Shown here in pieces: positions 8,945-17,718 of a DNA stretch of 64,000 nt. Numbering within the stretch: the first letter of the stretch is position 1; every line of letters starts with the position of its first letter. Under the pieces are notes generated by a model that saw only the letters and a list, made by a program, of their open reading frames with translations, was not told the origin of the DNA and did no database searches. The stretch covers positions 26,320-90,319 of IMG/VR virus record IMGVR_UViG_3300024264_000015, one strand, 5' to 3'. A program made the translations under genes and the position numbers. The stretch comes from a virus.

Positions 8945-9337
8945 ATGTTACTATTTAATTGGAATAAGATAATAAGAGTAAGCAACGGAAATGTTGATGA
9001 TATGATTCAGATACTTAGAATCATTACTTACAAGATTCAACCAAAAAATTATTACGATAAAACATTTAAGTTTTATAAGCATAAATTCGGAGGCTCTAGC
9101 TTCATCCTAAACCCAAAGGATTTGCTAGAACGAGGAAGGGCATTGAGTGATAGAGAGGTTGTGGAGTATGCAGGTGTCGCATCATTCCGCAACTATTACG
9201 ACTATGTCCGCACAAAAGACACCACACTAGACCTCTTTGACTGTGAAGTTAGTGAGGAAATTATAAATAATAACAGACTGCTTGAGTTAAAAGATGGAAG
9301 GGTACACTTTTTATTCGAGGAGACAATGGAGAAATAA
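8945..9337 (+). CDS. Unknown protein upstream of the ssDNA-binding gene
   Basis: I do not recognise this protein. It is up to 130 aa, charged and soluble, with no cysteine motif or membrane segment. The longest frame starts at ATG 8945, but that codon directly follows the -10 box of promoter P1 and would lie upstream of its transcript. An in-frame ATG at 9002 (111 aa) is the first within the predicted mRNA, with only a weak GGA element before it. ATG 8945 could be used only on readthrough mRNA. Position next to the ssDNA-binding protein suggests a replication accessory, such as a helicase loader or regulator, but this is inference from context. Confidence 0.6.
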   Translation: MLLFNWNKIIRVSNGNVDDMIQILRIITYKIQPKNYYDKTFKFYKHKFGGSSFILNPKDLLERGRALSDREVVEYAGVASFRNYYDYVRTKDTTLDLFDCEVSEEIINNNRLLELKDGRVHFLFEETMEK

Positions 9338-9338
9338 A

Positions 9339-9971
9339 ATGGCAATTGGATTCAACCAAACCAAGGGCTCAGCCCAAAAAAACAAAATAGAAACATATAA
9401 CTACGCAGGTAGAGAAGACCACCACGTAAGACTGGTAGGAGACTTACTTCCTAGATATGTGTACTGGATTAAAGGAGAAAATGGCAAAAACATTCCTATG
9501 GAGTGCTTATCTTTTGACAGAAACTCTGAAACATTCAACAATGTAGAACATGACCATGTTCGAGACTTTTACCCTGATTTAAAATGTGGATGGTCTTATG
9601 CCGTTCAGTGCATAGACTACGCTGATAAATCTGTAAAAGTTCTTAATTTAAAAAGAAAGTTGTTCGACCAAGTTATAGTAGCTATGGAAGAGTTGGGTGA
9701 CCCAACAGACCCAGTTACTGGTTATGACATTCATTTCAAAAGAAAGAAAACTGGTCCGCAGGTATTTAATGTCGAGTATCAATTACAAGTTCTAAAGTGT
9801 AAACCAAGAGAACTTGAAGATTGGGAAAAAGAATTAACTTCAGGACTTAAGTCTATGGACGAAATTCTTGTTAGACCAACAGCAGACGCTCAGTTAGAAC
9901 TACTAAGAAGAGTTAACGATTCTGGTAGTGAAACACCTAGCGAAGTATCAGAGGAGTTTGACGTATCATGA
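9339..9971 (+). CDS. Probable single-stranded DNA-binding protein
   Basis: This protein of about 210 aa probably coats ssDNA during replication and recombination. The N-terminal and central part is basic and aromatic, as in phage SSBs (LLPRYVYWIKGE, CGWSYAVQCIDYADK), and the C-terminus ends in an acidic tail (SETPSEVSEEFDV), typical of SSBs that recruit partner proteins. Start ATG 9339 has GGAG at 9328-9331, 7 nt away, and lies 1 bp after the previous stop; upstream in-frame codons (for example ATG 9294) fall inside the previous gene. It has no CxHxC zinc site like T4 gp32, so it belongs to a different SSB lineage. The assignment rests on composition, tail and position. Confidence 0.65.
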   Translation: MAIGFNQTKGSAQKNKIETYNYAGREDHHVRLVGDLLPRYVYWIKGENGKNIPMECLSFDRNSETFNNVEHDHVRDFYPDLKCGWSYAVQCIDYADKSVKVLNLKRKLFDQVIVAMEELGDPTDPVTGYDIHFKRKKTGPQVFNVEYQLQVLKCKPRELEDWEKELTSGLKSMDEILVRPTADAQLELLRRVNDSGSETPSEVSEEFDVS

Positions 9972-10489
9972 TTGGAGTAGGAGAGAAGTTCCCTGCCTTT
10001 ACACTGCAGGGTGTAGACAAAGATAATAACTTTGTACAAGTATCTGTCACAGAACAGTACGAACCTTTGAAAAAAGATTACACAGTTATATACTTCTATC
10101 CAAAAGACTTTACTTTTATATGTCCAACAGAAATTGCTGGAATGGATATATTAGTAGAAGAAGCTAATGTTATTGGTATTAGTGGTGATAATGAGTTTTG
10201 TAAATTAGCTTGGAAACAAGACAATGAACTTATAGGAAATATACAACATTCCTTAGCGGCAGATTGCGGCTTAGGACTATCTTCTAAACTAGGAATAGTT
10301 CACGAAGAAGTAGGAGTATGTTTTAGAGCTACTTATATTATAGACAGAAATGATATAATACAACATGTAAGTGTTAACGCACTTGACACAGGCAGAAATG
10401 CTCATGAAGTTCTTAGAACTTTACAAGGCATTAAAGCAGGTGGATTAACAGGGTGTGAATGGACACCTGGGGATGAACTATTAGGATGA
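9968..10489 (+). CDS. ahpC: Peroxiredoxin, AhpC/TSA family (2-Cys)
   Basis: This 173-aa thiol peroxidase would reduce hydrogen peroxide and alkyl hydroperoxides in the cytoplasm. The peroxidatic Cys52 lies in DFTFICPTE and the resolving Cys163 in GLTGCEWTPGDELLG near the C-terminus. FRATYIIDRNDIIQHVSVN matches the conserved C-terminal sheet of typical 2-Cys peroxiredoxins. The length is slightly shorter than bacterial AhpC (about 187 aa) but complete. It sits between the SSB and SbcD genes with ATGA overlaps on both sides, so it is firmly part of the phage operon. The phage-encoded glutaredoxin at 13.3 kb could help recycle it, although AhpF or thioredoxin of the host is the usual partner. 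Confidence 0.93.
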   Translation: MIGVGEKFPAFTLQGVDKDNNFVQVSVTEQYEPLKKDYTVIYFYPKDFTFICPTEIAGMDILVEEANVIGISGDNEFCKLAWKQDNELIGNIQHSLAADCGLGLSSKLGIVHEEVGVCFRATYIIDRNDIIQHVSVNALDTGRNAHEVLRTLQGIKAGGLTGCEWTPGDELLG

Positions 10490-11439
10490 TTTTATTTACA
10501 GCAGATTGGCATATTAAATTAGGACAAAAGAACGTACCAGTAGCGTGGGCTTGCTCTCGTTATCAAATGTTCTTTGAACAAGTGCAGGAAGCTGTAGATA
10601 ATCATGAAGTTAATCTTCACATCATAGGCGGGGACTTGTTTGACCGAGTCCCTTCTATGGATGAGCTTACTTTGTACTTTGATTTTGTAAAAAGAACAAA
10701 AGTAAGAACAATTATCTATGATGGCAACCATGAAGCCACTAGAAAAAATAAAACTTTCTTTGATAATTTAAAGAGAGTAACAAATGAATTAAATCCTCTA
10801 GTAAAAGTTATAACAGAAACTTACTATGAGGATGATTGGGCAATCTTACCTTATGCAGACTTGCATAAAAAGAAAAGTATAGAAATGATAGATGCAGACT
10901 ATTTATTTACTCATGTAAGAGGTGAGATACCTCCTCATGTTATGCCCGAAGTAGAACTAGAAAGATTTGATAAGTTTAAGGAAGTGTACGCAGGAGATTT
11001 ACATGCTCACGAGAATACTCAACGAAACATTGTATATCCTGGCAGTCCAATGACAACATCATTTCATAGAAATATTGTAAAAACTGGGTACTTAATAATA
11101 GACGATAACTGGGATTGGACATGGTATGAATTTGATTTACCACAACTAATTCGTAAGACTATCGAAGACCCAGCGGATATGGAACAAACTGACTTTCACC
11201 ATACTATTTATGAAGTCACAGGAGATGTACAAGATTTAGCAAAAGTTAAAAACTCAGACCTTCTTGACAAAAAAGTAGTACGTAGAGAAGTTGATGCTAG
11301 ATTAGATTTGAGCGGAGATTTAACTATGTCAGAAGAGCTTATAAAATATTTACAAGAAATATTATCGCTTGATGATGAAAAAGTTAGACAAATTATAGGA
11401 GTGTTTAATGATTATTCTTCAGAAGCTGAAGTGGGATAA
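10486..11439 (+). CDS. sbcD: SbcD/Mre11-type nuclease subunit (T4 gp47-like)
   Basis: This 317-aa metallophosphoesterase is the nuclease half of an SbcCD/gp46-47 complex, which processes DNA ends for recombination-dependent replication and may degrade host DNA. The metal-binding motifs are D7-x-H9 (TADWH), D50 and D53 (GGDLFD), N81-H82-E83 (YDGNHE), FTHVRGEI and GDLHAHE. A C-terminal extension of about 100 residues would bind the ATPase. ATG 10486 overlaps the AhpC stop as ATGA, and the 3' end overlaps the ATPase gene by 32 bp, as expected for obligate partners. Confidence 0.93.
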   Translation: MILFTADWHIKLGQKNVPVAWACSRYQMFFEQVQEAVDNHEVNLHIIGGDLFDRVPSMDELTLYFDFVKRTKVRTIIYDGNHEATRKNKTFFDNLKRVTNELNPLVKVITETYYEDDWAILPYADLHKKKSIEMIDADYLFTHVRGEIPPHVMPEVELERFDKFKEVYAGDLHAHENTQRNIVYPGSPMTTSFHRNIVKTGYLIIDDNWDWTWYEFDLPQLIRKTIEDPADMEQTDFHHTIYEVTGDVQDLAKVKNSDLLDKKVVRREVDARLDLSGDLTMSEELIKYLQEILSLDDEKVRQIIGVFNDYSSEAEVG

Positions 11440-13222
11440 TTGCTTCTCGTACGGAGAAGGTAATGAGTTGAATTTATCAGATGCAACTCTTACACAGTTA
11501 GTCGGAACAAACGGCGTGGGTAAATCCTCTATACCCCTTATATTAGAGGAAGTCTTATTTAACAAAAATAGTAAAAATGTTAAGAAGGCAGATATAGCGA
11601 ACAGATATGTTAACAAAGGATATGATATTAGCCTTGAGTTTAGTGTCGACAGTGATTTATATAATATTGCTGTTAGTAGGCGTACAAATCTCAAATGCAA
11701 ATTAACTAAAAATGGAGAGGATATATCTTCTCACACTGCGTCTAATACCTATAAAACACTAGGAGATATTTTAGGTATAGACTTTAAAACGTTTAGTCAA
11801 TTAGTGTATCAGAATACTAATGCATCATTACAATTTTTAACAGCAACAGATACAAACCGTAAAAAGTTCTTAATCGACCTATTAAAACTAGACGATTATG
11901 TTTCATACTTTGAAGTTTTTAAAGAAGCTGTACGTAACGTATCTAGTATGGTAACAACAGAGGAAGCCAAAATTGCAACTATTCAAAAATGGTTGACAGA
12001 CAATATTCTCGAAGATAGTTCCATACTCGAAAAGAAAATTTTACCAAAAATTAATGAAAAAGATGAAGAATCTTTACGTTCTTTACAAGTAGAGTTTGCA
12101 AATATCTCGGAAAAGAATAAAAATATAAATTTAAATGAAAATCTGAAACAACAGTTAAACTCAATAGATTTGCACGAAGCCAAAAGACTTATGGCTTTAC
12201 ATCCTGAGTTGAAAGATACCAAAGTTATATTGGAGGGTTTAGGAACGTGGCGTGCTGAAGAAATGCATGAACAACAAATGTTGAAGAAATATCAAGACCT
12301 AGCGGGTATGGAAAACATGGAGTGTCCAACTTGTGAAGGTGCGATTGATATTGACTTTGTAAATAGAATGATTGCTGAACATTCAGAAAGAGTTGAACAA
12401 ACACAACAATTCGCAGCAAAAGATAGACAAAATTTAGAAGAGGCAGAGGCAGATAATGAGATACATAGGAAAGCAAAGAAAGACATCGAGACTTGGGAAA
12501 CTCTCTACAGGGACATTGACAGGGAACTCCCAACTAAAGTCCTCAATGCAGAACAACTCCAAGAGCAGATTTCGGAACTTCGTACAAAGATTACCACTGC
12601 TAGGGAAACTTTTCAAGAGGTAATAGATGAGAATGAAAAAATTGAAAGACATAACACAAGAATTGGAATTATTCTTGAACAAACGGAACAGTTTGAGAGC
12701 GACCTTAGTAACAGCGAGTCTAAACTTAAGAGTGCAGAAACAAAACTGGCGGTACTTGAAACACTTAAAAAAGCGTTCTCAACCAATGGACTCCTCGCGT
12801 ACAAGATAGAAAGTTTAGTAAAAGAGTTAGAGATTCTCACAAACGAATATCTAGCAGAGTTTAGTGATGGTAGATTTGCCATCAATTTTGTAGTGGAGAA
12901 TGATAAATTAAATGTGGAAGTCTCAGACAATGGCAATATTATTGACATCCTTGCTCTTTCTAGCGGCGAGTTAGCCAGAGTAAATATTGCAACACTAGTA
13001 TCAATTAGGAAGTTAATGACTTCAATTAGTAGAAGTCAAATTAATGTTCTTTTCCTTGACGAAGTAAACCAGGCGTTAGACGAAGTCGGAAAAGAAAAAG
13101 TAGTAGAAGTGTTATTAAAAGAAGAAACCTTAAATACTTATATGGTATCACATGGTTGGACACACCCTCTACTAGAGAAAATAGAAATAACAAAAGAGGA
13201 TAACATTAGTTATCTTGAATAG
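11408..13222 (+). CDS. sbcC: SbcC/Rad50-type ATPase subunit (T4 gp46-like)
   Basis: This is a 604-aa SMC-like ATPase. Walker A is GTNGVGKSS at residues 33-41, followed by ABC head sequence to about residue 170. Coiled-coil arms follow and meet at a zinc hook C306-P-T-C309 (MECPTCEGAI). The second coil leads to the signature motif LSSGELARV near 517 and Walker B VLFLDEVNQAL with D551/E552. The short coiled-coil arms are typical of phage gp46 rather than bacterial SbcC (about 1000 aa). It works with the adjacent nuclease subunit in DNA-end processing. It ends 18 bp before the next promoter. Confidence 0.93.
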   Translation: MIILQKLKWDNCFSYGEGNELNLSDATLTQLVGTNGVGKSSIPLILEEVLFNKNSKNVKKADIANRYVNKGYDISLEFSVDSDLYNIAVSRRTNLKCKLTKNGEDISSHTASNTYKTLGDILGIDFKTFSQLVYQNTNASLQFLTATDTNRKKFLIDLLKLDDYVSYFEVFKEAVRNVSSMVTTEEAKIATIQKWLTDNILEDSSILEKKILPKINEKDEESLRSLQVEFANISEKNKNINLNENLKQQLNSIDLHEAKRLMALHPELKDTKVILEGLGTWRAEEMHEQQMLKKYQDLAGMENMECPTCEGAIDIDFVNRMIAEHSERVEQTQQFAAKDRQNLEEAEADNEIHRKAKKDIETWETLYRDIDRELPTKVLNAEQLQEQISELRTKITTARETFQEVIDENEKIERHNTRIGIILEQTEQFESDLSNSESKLKSAETKLAVLETLKKAFSTNGLLAYKIESLVKELEILTNEYLAEFSDGRFAINFVVENDKLNVEVSDNGNIIDILALSSGELARVNIATLVSIRKLMTSISRSQINVLFLDEVNQALDEVGKEKVVEVLLKEETLNTYMVSHGWTHPLLEKIEITKEDNISYLE

Positions 13223-13239
13223 CAACACAAAAGTATATC

Positions 13240-13268
13240 TTGACATGAAACTTATTTTCTGTTATAAT
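13240..13268 (+). promoter_or_regulatory. Sigma70-type promoter P2 (TTGACA-N17-TATAAT)
   Basis: The -35 box TTGACA is at 13240-13245 and TATAAT at 13263-13268 with a 17-bp spacer. Upstream is AAAAGTATATC, similar in position and A-content to the other four promoters but less close to AAAAATAGTTC. It lies in the only gap of the right part of this arm and feeds glutaredoxin, nucleases, ribonucleotide reductase and the glycosyltransferases. The first gene has GGAG at 13280-13283. Confidence 0.88.
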
Positions 13269-13288
13269 ATATATCTTATGGAGAAAAA

Positions 13289-13516
13289 ATGAAAGTAGAA
13301 ATTTATAGTATACCAAATTGTACTTATTGCAAGAAGGCTAAGTTTTTAGCTGACCATGTAGATGAAGTAACAGAGGTGTCATATAAAATGATTGGCAAAG
13401 ATTTTTCTGCGTCTGATGTTAGAGAACTATTTCCTGGTGCTAGGACATTCCCACAAATACTTGTAGACGATAAGCACATTGGCGGCTACATAGAACTGGA
13501 GAAGTTAATTGGTTAA
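13289..13516 (+). CDS. Glutaredoxin
   Basis: This 75-aa protein is a dithiol glutaredoxin with the thioredoxin fold. The redox pair is C11-T-Y-C14 in SIPNCTYCKKA, the cis-proline loop is ARTFPQILVD and the glutathione-binding segment is HIGGYIELEKL. It is full length for a phage glutaredoxin. It is first in the operon that also carries nrdA and nrdB, so its most likely task is to supply electrons to ribonucleotide reductase. ATG 13289 follows the GGAG at 13280 and the promoter ending at 13268. Confidence 0.92.
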   Translation: MKVEIYSIPNCTYCKKAKFLADHVDEVTEVSYKMIGKDFSASDVRELFPGARTFPQILVDDKHIGGYIELEKLIG

Positions 13517-13997
13517 TGGTAGACAGAAAGGTAATAACGCAGAAATAAAAGTAGCAGAAATGTTACACAGATATACAGGAGAAGCTTTTGTACAAACCCC
13601 AGGCTCAGGTAGTGGTAAGATAAAAGGCGACTTAATGGTAGCACACAAAGAAAACTTGTTTGCTATAGAAGTAAAGTTCTATAGAGATATGTCTTTTAAC
13701 CACAAAATGTTTACACAAAAAAGTAATAAATTTGTAAACTGGTGGAGTAAGATAGTGAAACAAGCTGAGCAAATGAAACAAGAACCTATATTGTTCTTCA
13801 AAGAAAACCACTCACAATGGTATGTGGCAACGACAAGAAAGCCACTTTACAAAAAACATATGTACTTTAATTGGCTAGGTTGCTATGTAACTTTAGCTGA
13901 TAAATTTTTAGAAACACAAAACATGGAATTTACAAATGGCGATACAATTTATGAACCATGGAAAGCCGACCCCGAATGGGAACTTATTGATTGTTGA
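13509..13997 (+). CDS. PD-(D/E)XK nuclease, Holliday-junction-resolvase-like
   Basis: This 162-aa protein has the archaeal-type resolvase layout: an N-terminal GNNAEIKVAEML with the helix Glu, then KGDLMVAHKENLFAIEVKFYRD, which gives the Asp and the E-x-K of the nuclease core. It should cleave branched DNA or structured ends during replication and packaging. Start TTG 13509 is supported by GGAG at 13498-13501, 7 nt upstream; no in-frame ATG exists nearby and the start overlaps the glutaredoxin stop. The C-terminal half has no recognised domain. Another DNA repair nuclease of the same fold is possible. Confidence 0.75.
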   Translation: MVNGRQKGNNAEIKVAEMLHRYTGEAFVQTPGSGSGKIKGDLMVAHKENLFAIEVKFYRDMSFNHKMFTQKSNKFVNWWSKIVKQAEQMKQEPILFFKENHSQWYVATTRKPLYKKHMYFNWLGCYVTLADKFLETQNMEFTNGDTIYEPWKADPEWELIDC

Positions 13998-14787
13998 TGG
14001 ACTCAATCTGGCTTTTCGATGGAAACACCAAGGTAATACTGACTTCGAGCATGATTATGTAAGAACTGTTCAGTCTTTGGCAAAGTCCTATAACTGTGGA
14101 GAGATAGTCGTTTTAGGCGACGGCGGTAGTAACTATCGTAAGGAAATCTATCCAGAGTATAAAGCAAATCGTAAAGAACGATATGCAGAACAAACAGAAA
14201 AAGAAGCAAAAGAATTTGAAATGTTCTTAGCAGAATTTTCAACTACTTTAAGTGCGTTAAAGCGTAAGGGATATCTTACGCTTAAATATCCTGGAGTAGA
14301 AGCTGATGATATTGCAGCTCTTATTTGTCAAAACAGAGAAGAGTTAGGTCTCGATGAGATTTGGATGATATCTTCAGATAGAGACTGGGATTTACTAGTC
14401 GATGGTAATATAAGTAGATTTTCTACAGTTACCAGAAAAGAAACAACACTCCTAAATTGGGACGAGCATTATGACTTTGACCCTGAGTACTTTTTAACAT
14501 ATAAGTGCTTAACTGGAGATAAAGGAGATAACGTTCCTGGTGTTGATGGAATCGGGCCTAAAAGAGCCACACAGATTATACAACAGTATGGAGATATCTT
14601 TGATATTATGGCGAGTTTGCCAATGGAAGGAAAGTACAAATTCATTCAGAACTTAAATGAGTTCGGAGAAGAAGGACTAGAGATTGGTATTAAACTCATG
14701 GATTTAACTTATGACGTAGACGGTGCTGTCTTAGGTCATGCAGAAGAAATTATAGGATTAGTAGAAGATTATGTCAGTAAAAATTGA
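13936..14787 (+). CDS. 5'-3' exonuclease, FEN/RNase H (T4 rnh-like)
   Basis: This 283-aa flap-endonuclease-type enzyme would remove RNA primers and flaps, supplying the activity missing from the phage polymerase. The core starts with LLIVDGLNLAFRW (first metal Asp), then GDGGSNYRKEIYPEYKANRKER (the bridging region), PGVEADDIAALIC, SSDRDWDLLV and the helix-hairpin-helix GDKGDNVPGVDGIGPKRA. The start is uncertain: ATG 13936 gives a 17-residue leader inside the previous gene, ATG 13951 a shorter one, and TTG 13984 starts right at the core. The 3' end overlaps nrdA by 17 bp. Confidence 0.9.
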   Translation: MAIQFMNHGKPTPNGNLLIVDGLNLAFRWKHQGNTDFEHDYVRTVQSLAKSYNCGEIVVLGDGGSNYRKEIYPEYKANRKERYAEQTEKEAKEFEMFLAEFSTTLSALKRKGYLTLKYPGVEADDIAALICQNREELGLDEIWMISSDRDWDLLVDGNISRFSTVTRKETTLLNWDEHYDFDPEYFLTYKCLTGDKGDNVPGVDGIGPKRATQIIQQYGDIFDIMASLPMEGKYKFIQNLNEFGEEGLEIGIKLMDLTYDVDGAVLGHAEEIIGLVEDYVSKN

Positions 14788-16543
14788 TTTTAGTAAAGAC
14801 AAACTTTTAGATGATTTTGCATTAGCAACTCTAAAAGATAGATATATGGTAGGTGATGAAACTTCACCACAAGAAGCTTTTGCTCGTGCTGCAATGGCTT
14901 TTGCAGATGATGACGACCATGCACAAAGGTTATATGATTATGTAAGTAAACTATGGTTTATGTTTGCTACGCCTGTATTATCAAATGGAGGTACTCGCAG
15001 AGGACTTCCCATTAGTTGTTTTTTGAACTATGTAGACGATAGTAGAGAAGGAATAACAGACCATTTTACAGAAAATGCGTTCTTAAGTTCTTTCGGTGGT
15101 GGTATCGGAGGACATTGGTCTGATGTTAGGTCTATGGGAAGTAAAACTTCTAAAGGGTCTGAATCGACTGGTGTGATACCATTCATGAAAGTGGTAGATG
15201 CAGAAATGCTTGCTTTCTCACAAGGGGTTACAAGAAGAGGAAGTTATGCAGCGTATCTACATATTAGTCACCCAGAAATAGAGGAGTTCTTAGATGGAAG
15301 AAAACCCACTGGTGGAGATGTTAATAGGAAGTTCACTAATCTGCATCATGGTATTGTTATACCTGATGCTTTTATGGAACTAATTCATAGAGCAAGTAAA
15401 GAAGAAGGCTTTGATGACTCTTGGGAATTAATTGACCCACATTCAAAAGAAGTAAAAAAAGTAGTATCTGCTAGAGCCTTATGGGTAAAGATATTACAAA
15501 ATAGAATAGAAACAGGAGAGCCCTATGTAATGTATGAAGATGCAGTGCAAAATGGATTACCTGAGTTTCAAAAAAGAAAGGGGTTACAAGTACATCACTC
15601 TAATTTATGTAGCGAAATTACTCTTGCTACTAATGAGGAAAGAACAGCAGTATGTTGTCTTTCTAGTGTAAATTTAGAGTATTATGATGAATGGAAAAAT
15701 CACCCTTCTTTTATCCCTGACTTAGTTAGGATGTTAGATAATGTATTAACATACTTTATTGAAAATGCACCTAGCCAATTAGATAAAGCTAAGTTTAGTG
15801 CTTACAGGGAGAGAAGCATTGGACTTGGCGCTATGGGGTTTCATGCATACCTGCAAAAGAATGGTATTCCATTTGAGAGTGCTATGGCAGGCGGTACTAA
15901 TTTAGAGATGTTTGCGTTTATAAAAAGACACGCAGACAACGAAACCAGAAAACTAGCAGCAGAAAGAGGCGCTTGTCCAGATGATGATTCTTGCACAGTA
16001 AGAAATGCTCATCTATTAGCGATTGCTCCTAATGCTAGTTCTAGTATTATTTGTGGAAACACAAGTCCAAGTATTGAGCCATTTAGAGCCAATGCTTATA
16101 CACAGAAAACAAAAACAGGAAGTAACCTAGTAAAGAACAAGTACTTAGATGCAATCATCAAAGAAAAAGTTACTCCTGAACTGTATGATGAAACATGGTC
16201 TAGTATAGTTGCGAACAAAGGAAGTGTTCAGCACTTAGATATACTAGACGAGTGGGAGAAAGATGTATTCAAAACAGCAGTTGAAATCAACCAGGCATGG
16301 GTAGTGGAACACGCTTCAGTCAGACAAGAATTTATTTGTCAGTCTCAAAGTGTGAATCTATTCTTTCCACCTGATGTAAATAAAGGGGATTTGCACAATG
16401 TACATATGTTAGCATGGGCAAAGAACTTAAAAACATTATATTACCTAAGAAGTGAAGCTATCGGACGTGCCGATAATGTATCTTCTCAGGCTAAAAGAGA
16501 GATAATCTTTGAACAATCAGATTGTCTAAGTTGCGAGGGATAA
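14771..16543 (+). CDS. nrdA: Ribonucleotide reductase class I, large subunit
   Basis: This 590-aa subunit reduces ribonucleotides to deoxyribonucleotides. The active-site residues are C83 (LPISCFLNY), N278-C280-E282 (NLCSEITL), C295/C296 (AVCCLSSVNL), the tyrosine pair in KTLYYLRSEA and the C-terminal redox pair C585/C588 (DCLSCEG). The N-terminal ATP-cone is missing: the catalytic region begins within about 60 residues, so dATP feedback inhibition through that domain should be absent. It is shorter than E. coli NrdA (761 aa), as is usual for phage forms. It is followed directly by nrdB and preceded in the operon by glutaredoxin. Confidence 0.95.
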   Translation: MSVKIDFSKDKLLDDFALATLKDRYMVGDETSPQEAFARAAMAFADDDDHAQRLYDYVSKLWFMFATPVLSNGGTRRGLPISCFLNYVDDSREGITDHFTENAFLSSFGGGIGGHWSDVRSMGSKTSKGSESTGVIPFMKVVDAEMLAFSQGVTRRGSYAAYLHISHPEIEEFLDGRKPTGGDVNRKFTNLHHGIVIPDAFMELIHRASKEEGFDDSWELIDPHSKEVKKVVSARALWVKILQNRIETGEPYVMYEDAVQNGLPEFQKRKGLQVHHSNLCSEITLATNEERTAVCCLSSVNLEYYDEWKNHPSFIPDLVRMLDNVLTYFIENAPSQLDKAKFSAYRERSIGLGAMGFHAYLQKNGIPFESAMAGGTNLEMFAFIKRHADNETRKLAAERGACPDDDSCTVRNAHLLAIAPNASSSIICGNTSPSIEPFRANAYTQKTKTGSNLVKNKYLDAIIKEKVTPELYDETWSSIVANKGSVQHLDILDEWEKDVFKTAVEINQAWVVEHASVRQEFICQSQSVNLFFPPDVNKGDLHNVHMLAWAKNLKTLYYLRSEAIGRADNVSSQAKREIIFEQSDCLSCEG

Positions 16544-17506
16544 ATGAGCAAACTATTAGAAGAAAGAGATTATTATAAACCTTTTGATTATCCTTGGGCA
16601 TTTGAGTTTTACAAAAAACAACAACAAATGCATTGGCTACCTGAAGAAGTGCCACTCCAAGATGACATCAAAGATTATAATGTAAAACTATCAGAAGGCG
16701 AGAGGAAACTTATAGATAACATATTTAAGTTTTTTACACAAGCCGATGTAGATGTATGTTGTGGATATGCAAAGCATTATCTTCCAACATTTAAAGTACC
16801 AGAAATAAGAATGATGCTAGTAAGTTATGCTGCTATGGAAGCAGTACACCAAGAAGCGTATTCTTTATTGCTGGAGACATTAGGAAAATCAGATGACCAA
16901 TACACAGAGTTTTTTGAAATACAAGCTATGGCAGAAAAGCATGAGTATTTAACTGATTTTAATATGTCAAACCCACACGAGATTGCAAAGACAATGGCAG
17001 TCTATAGTGGTTTTACAGAAGGAGTACAACTATTTAGTAGTTTTGCTATCCTTTTAAACTATCCAAGACATAATCTTATGAAAGGTATGGGGCAGATAGT
17101 AACATGGTCTATAAGAGACGAGTCACTTCACGTTGAAGGATTATCAAAACTCTTTAGGGCTTTCATTGCAGAAAATCCAGAAATATGGACAGATAAACTA
17201 AAATATGAGATATATTGTGCAGCAGAGCGCGTTGTTGAATTAGAAGATAAGTTTATTGATGTTTGTTTTGATAAAGCAGATATCAAAGATTTAACAGCAA
17301 AAGAAGTGAAAGAATACATAAGATACATCGCCGATAGACGATTATTAGGTCTTGGTATGAAAGCAATATTCCATAGTACAGTTAATCCACTTCCTTGGAT
17401 TGATATGCAAGTAAATGCAGTTGAGCATACCAACTTTTTTGAAAACCGTGCTACTGAGTATGCTAAGGCTAGTACACAAGGCAATTGGCAGGATATATTT
17501 AAATAA
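16544..17506 (+). CDS. nrdB: Ribonucleotide reductase class I, small subunit
   Basis: This 320-aa ferritin-like subunit holds the radical cofactor. The metal ligands are visible as D68 or D70 (TQADVDVC), E99 and H102 (MEAVHQEAY), E159 (GFTEGVQL) and E193-x2-H196 (RDESLHVEG). Y106 sits 7 residues after E99, matching the radical Tyr122 of E. coli, so this is a tyrosyl-radical enzyme and not a phenylalanine (Mn/Fe class Ic) form. The ATG directly follows the nrdA stop with no gap, and the stop overlaps the next start. It forms the holoenzyme with NrdA. Confidence 0.95.
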   Translation: MSKLLEERDYYKPFDYPWAFEFYKKQQQMHWLPEEVPLQDDIKDYNVKLSEGERKLIDNIFKFFTQADVDVCCGYAKHYLPTFKVPEIRMMLVSYAAMEAVHQEAYSLLLETLGKSDDQYTEFFEIQAMAEKHEYLTDFNMSNPHEIAKTMAVYSGFTEGVQLFSSFAILLNYPRHNLMKGMGQIVTWSIRDESLHVEGLSKLFRAFIAENPEIWTDKLKYEIYCAAERVVELEDKFIDVCFDKADIKDLTAKEVKEYIRYIADRRLLGLGMKAIFHSTVNPLPWIDMQVNAVEHTNFFENRATEYAKASTQGNWQDIFK

Positions 17507-17718
17507 TGAATAATTTACCAGAGTCCATAGAAATCGATGGTGTAACGTATTATACTGATGATATGGCAGAAAACCAAAGGCTTATTCTACTAGCTATAAG
17601 TCAATGTGATATAGAGTTAGATAGAGCAAAGCACATGATGGCTATTTGCCAAACAGCGAGACAAGCATATATAAATGATTTAGGTACACAACTTAAAGAA
17701 GATGCAAAAGAATCTTAG
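17506..17718 (+). CDS. Small coiled-coil protein, DUF6447-like
   Basis: This 70-aa protein has a short beta motif SIEIDGVTYYTDDM followed by one long helix (AENQRLILLAISQCDIELDRAKHM) with an ICQTARQAYINDLG ending. That order, an IDG-x-Y-x-TDDL strand turn and a helix ending with a TARxAY segment, is the pattern I associate with DUF6447-type small proteins common in marine phages. Function is unknown. It overlaps nrdB (1 bp) and the next glycosyltransferase gene (17 bp), so it is translated between them. Confidence 0.6.
   Translation: MNNLPESIEIDGVTYYTDDMAENQRLILLAISQCDIELDRAKHMMAICQTARQAYINDLGTQLKEDAKES

Noticed and set aside
9294-9338. Longer start for the ssDNA-binding protein at 9294
   Set aside because: It lies inside the previous gene; ATG 9339 has GGAG at 7 nt and follows the previous stop.
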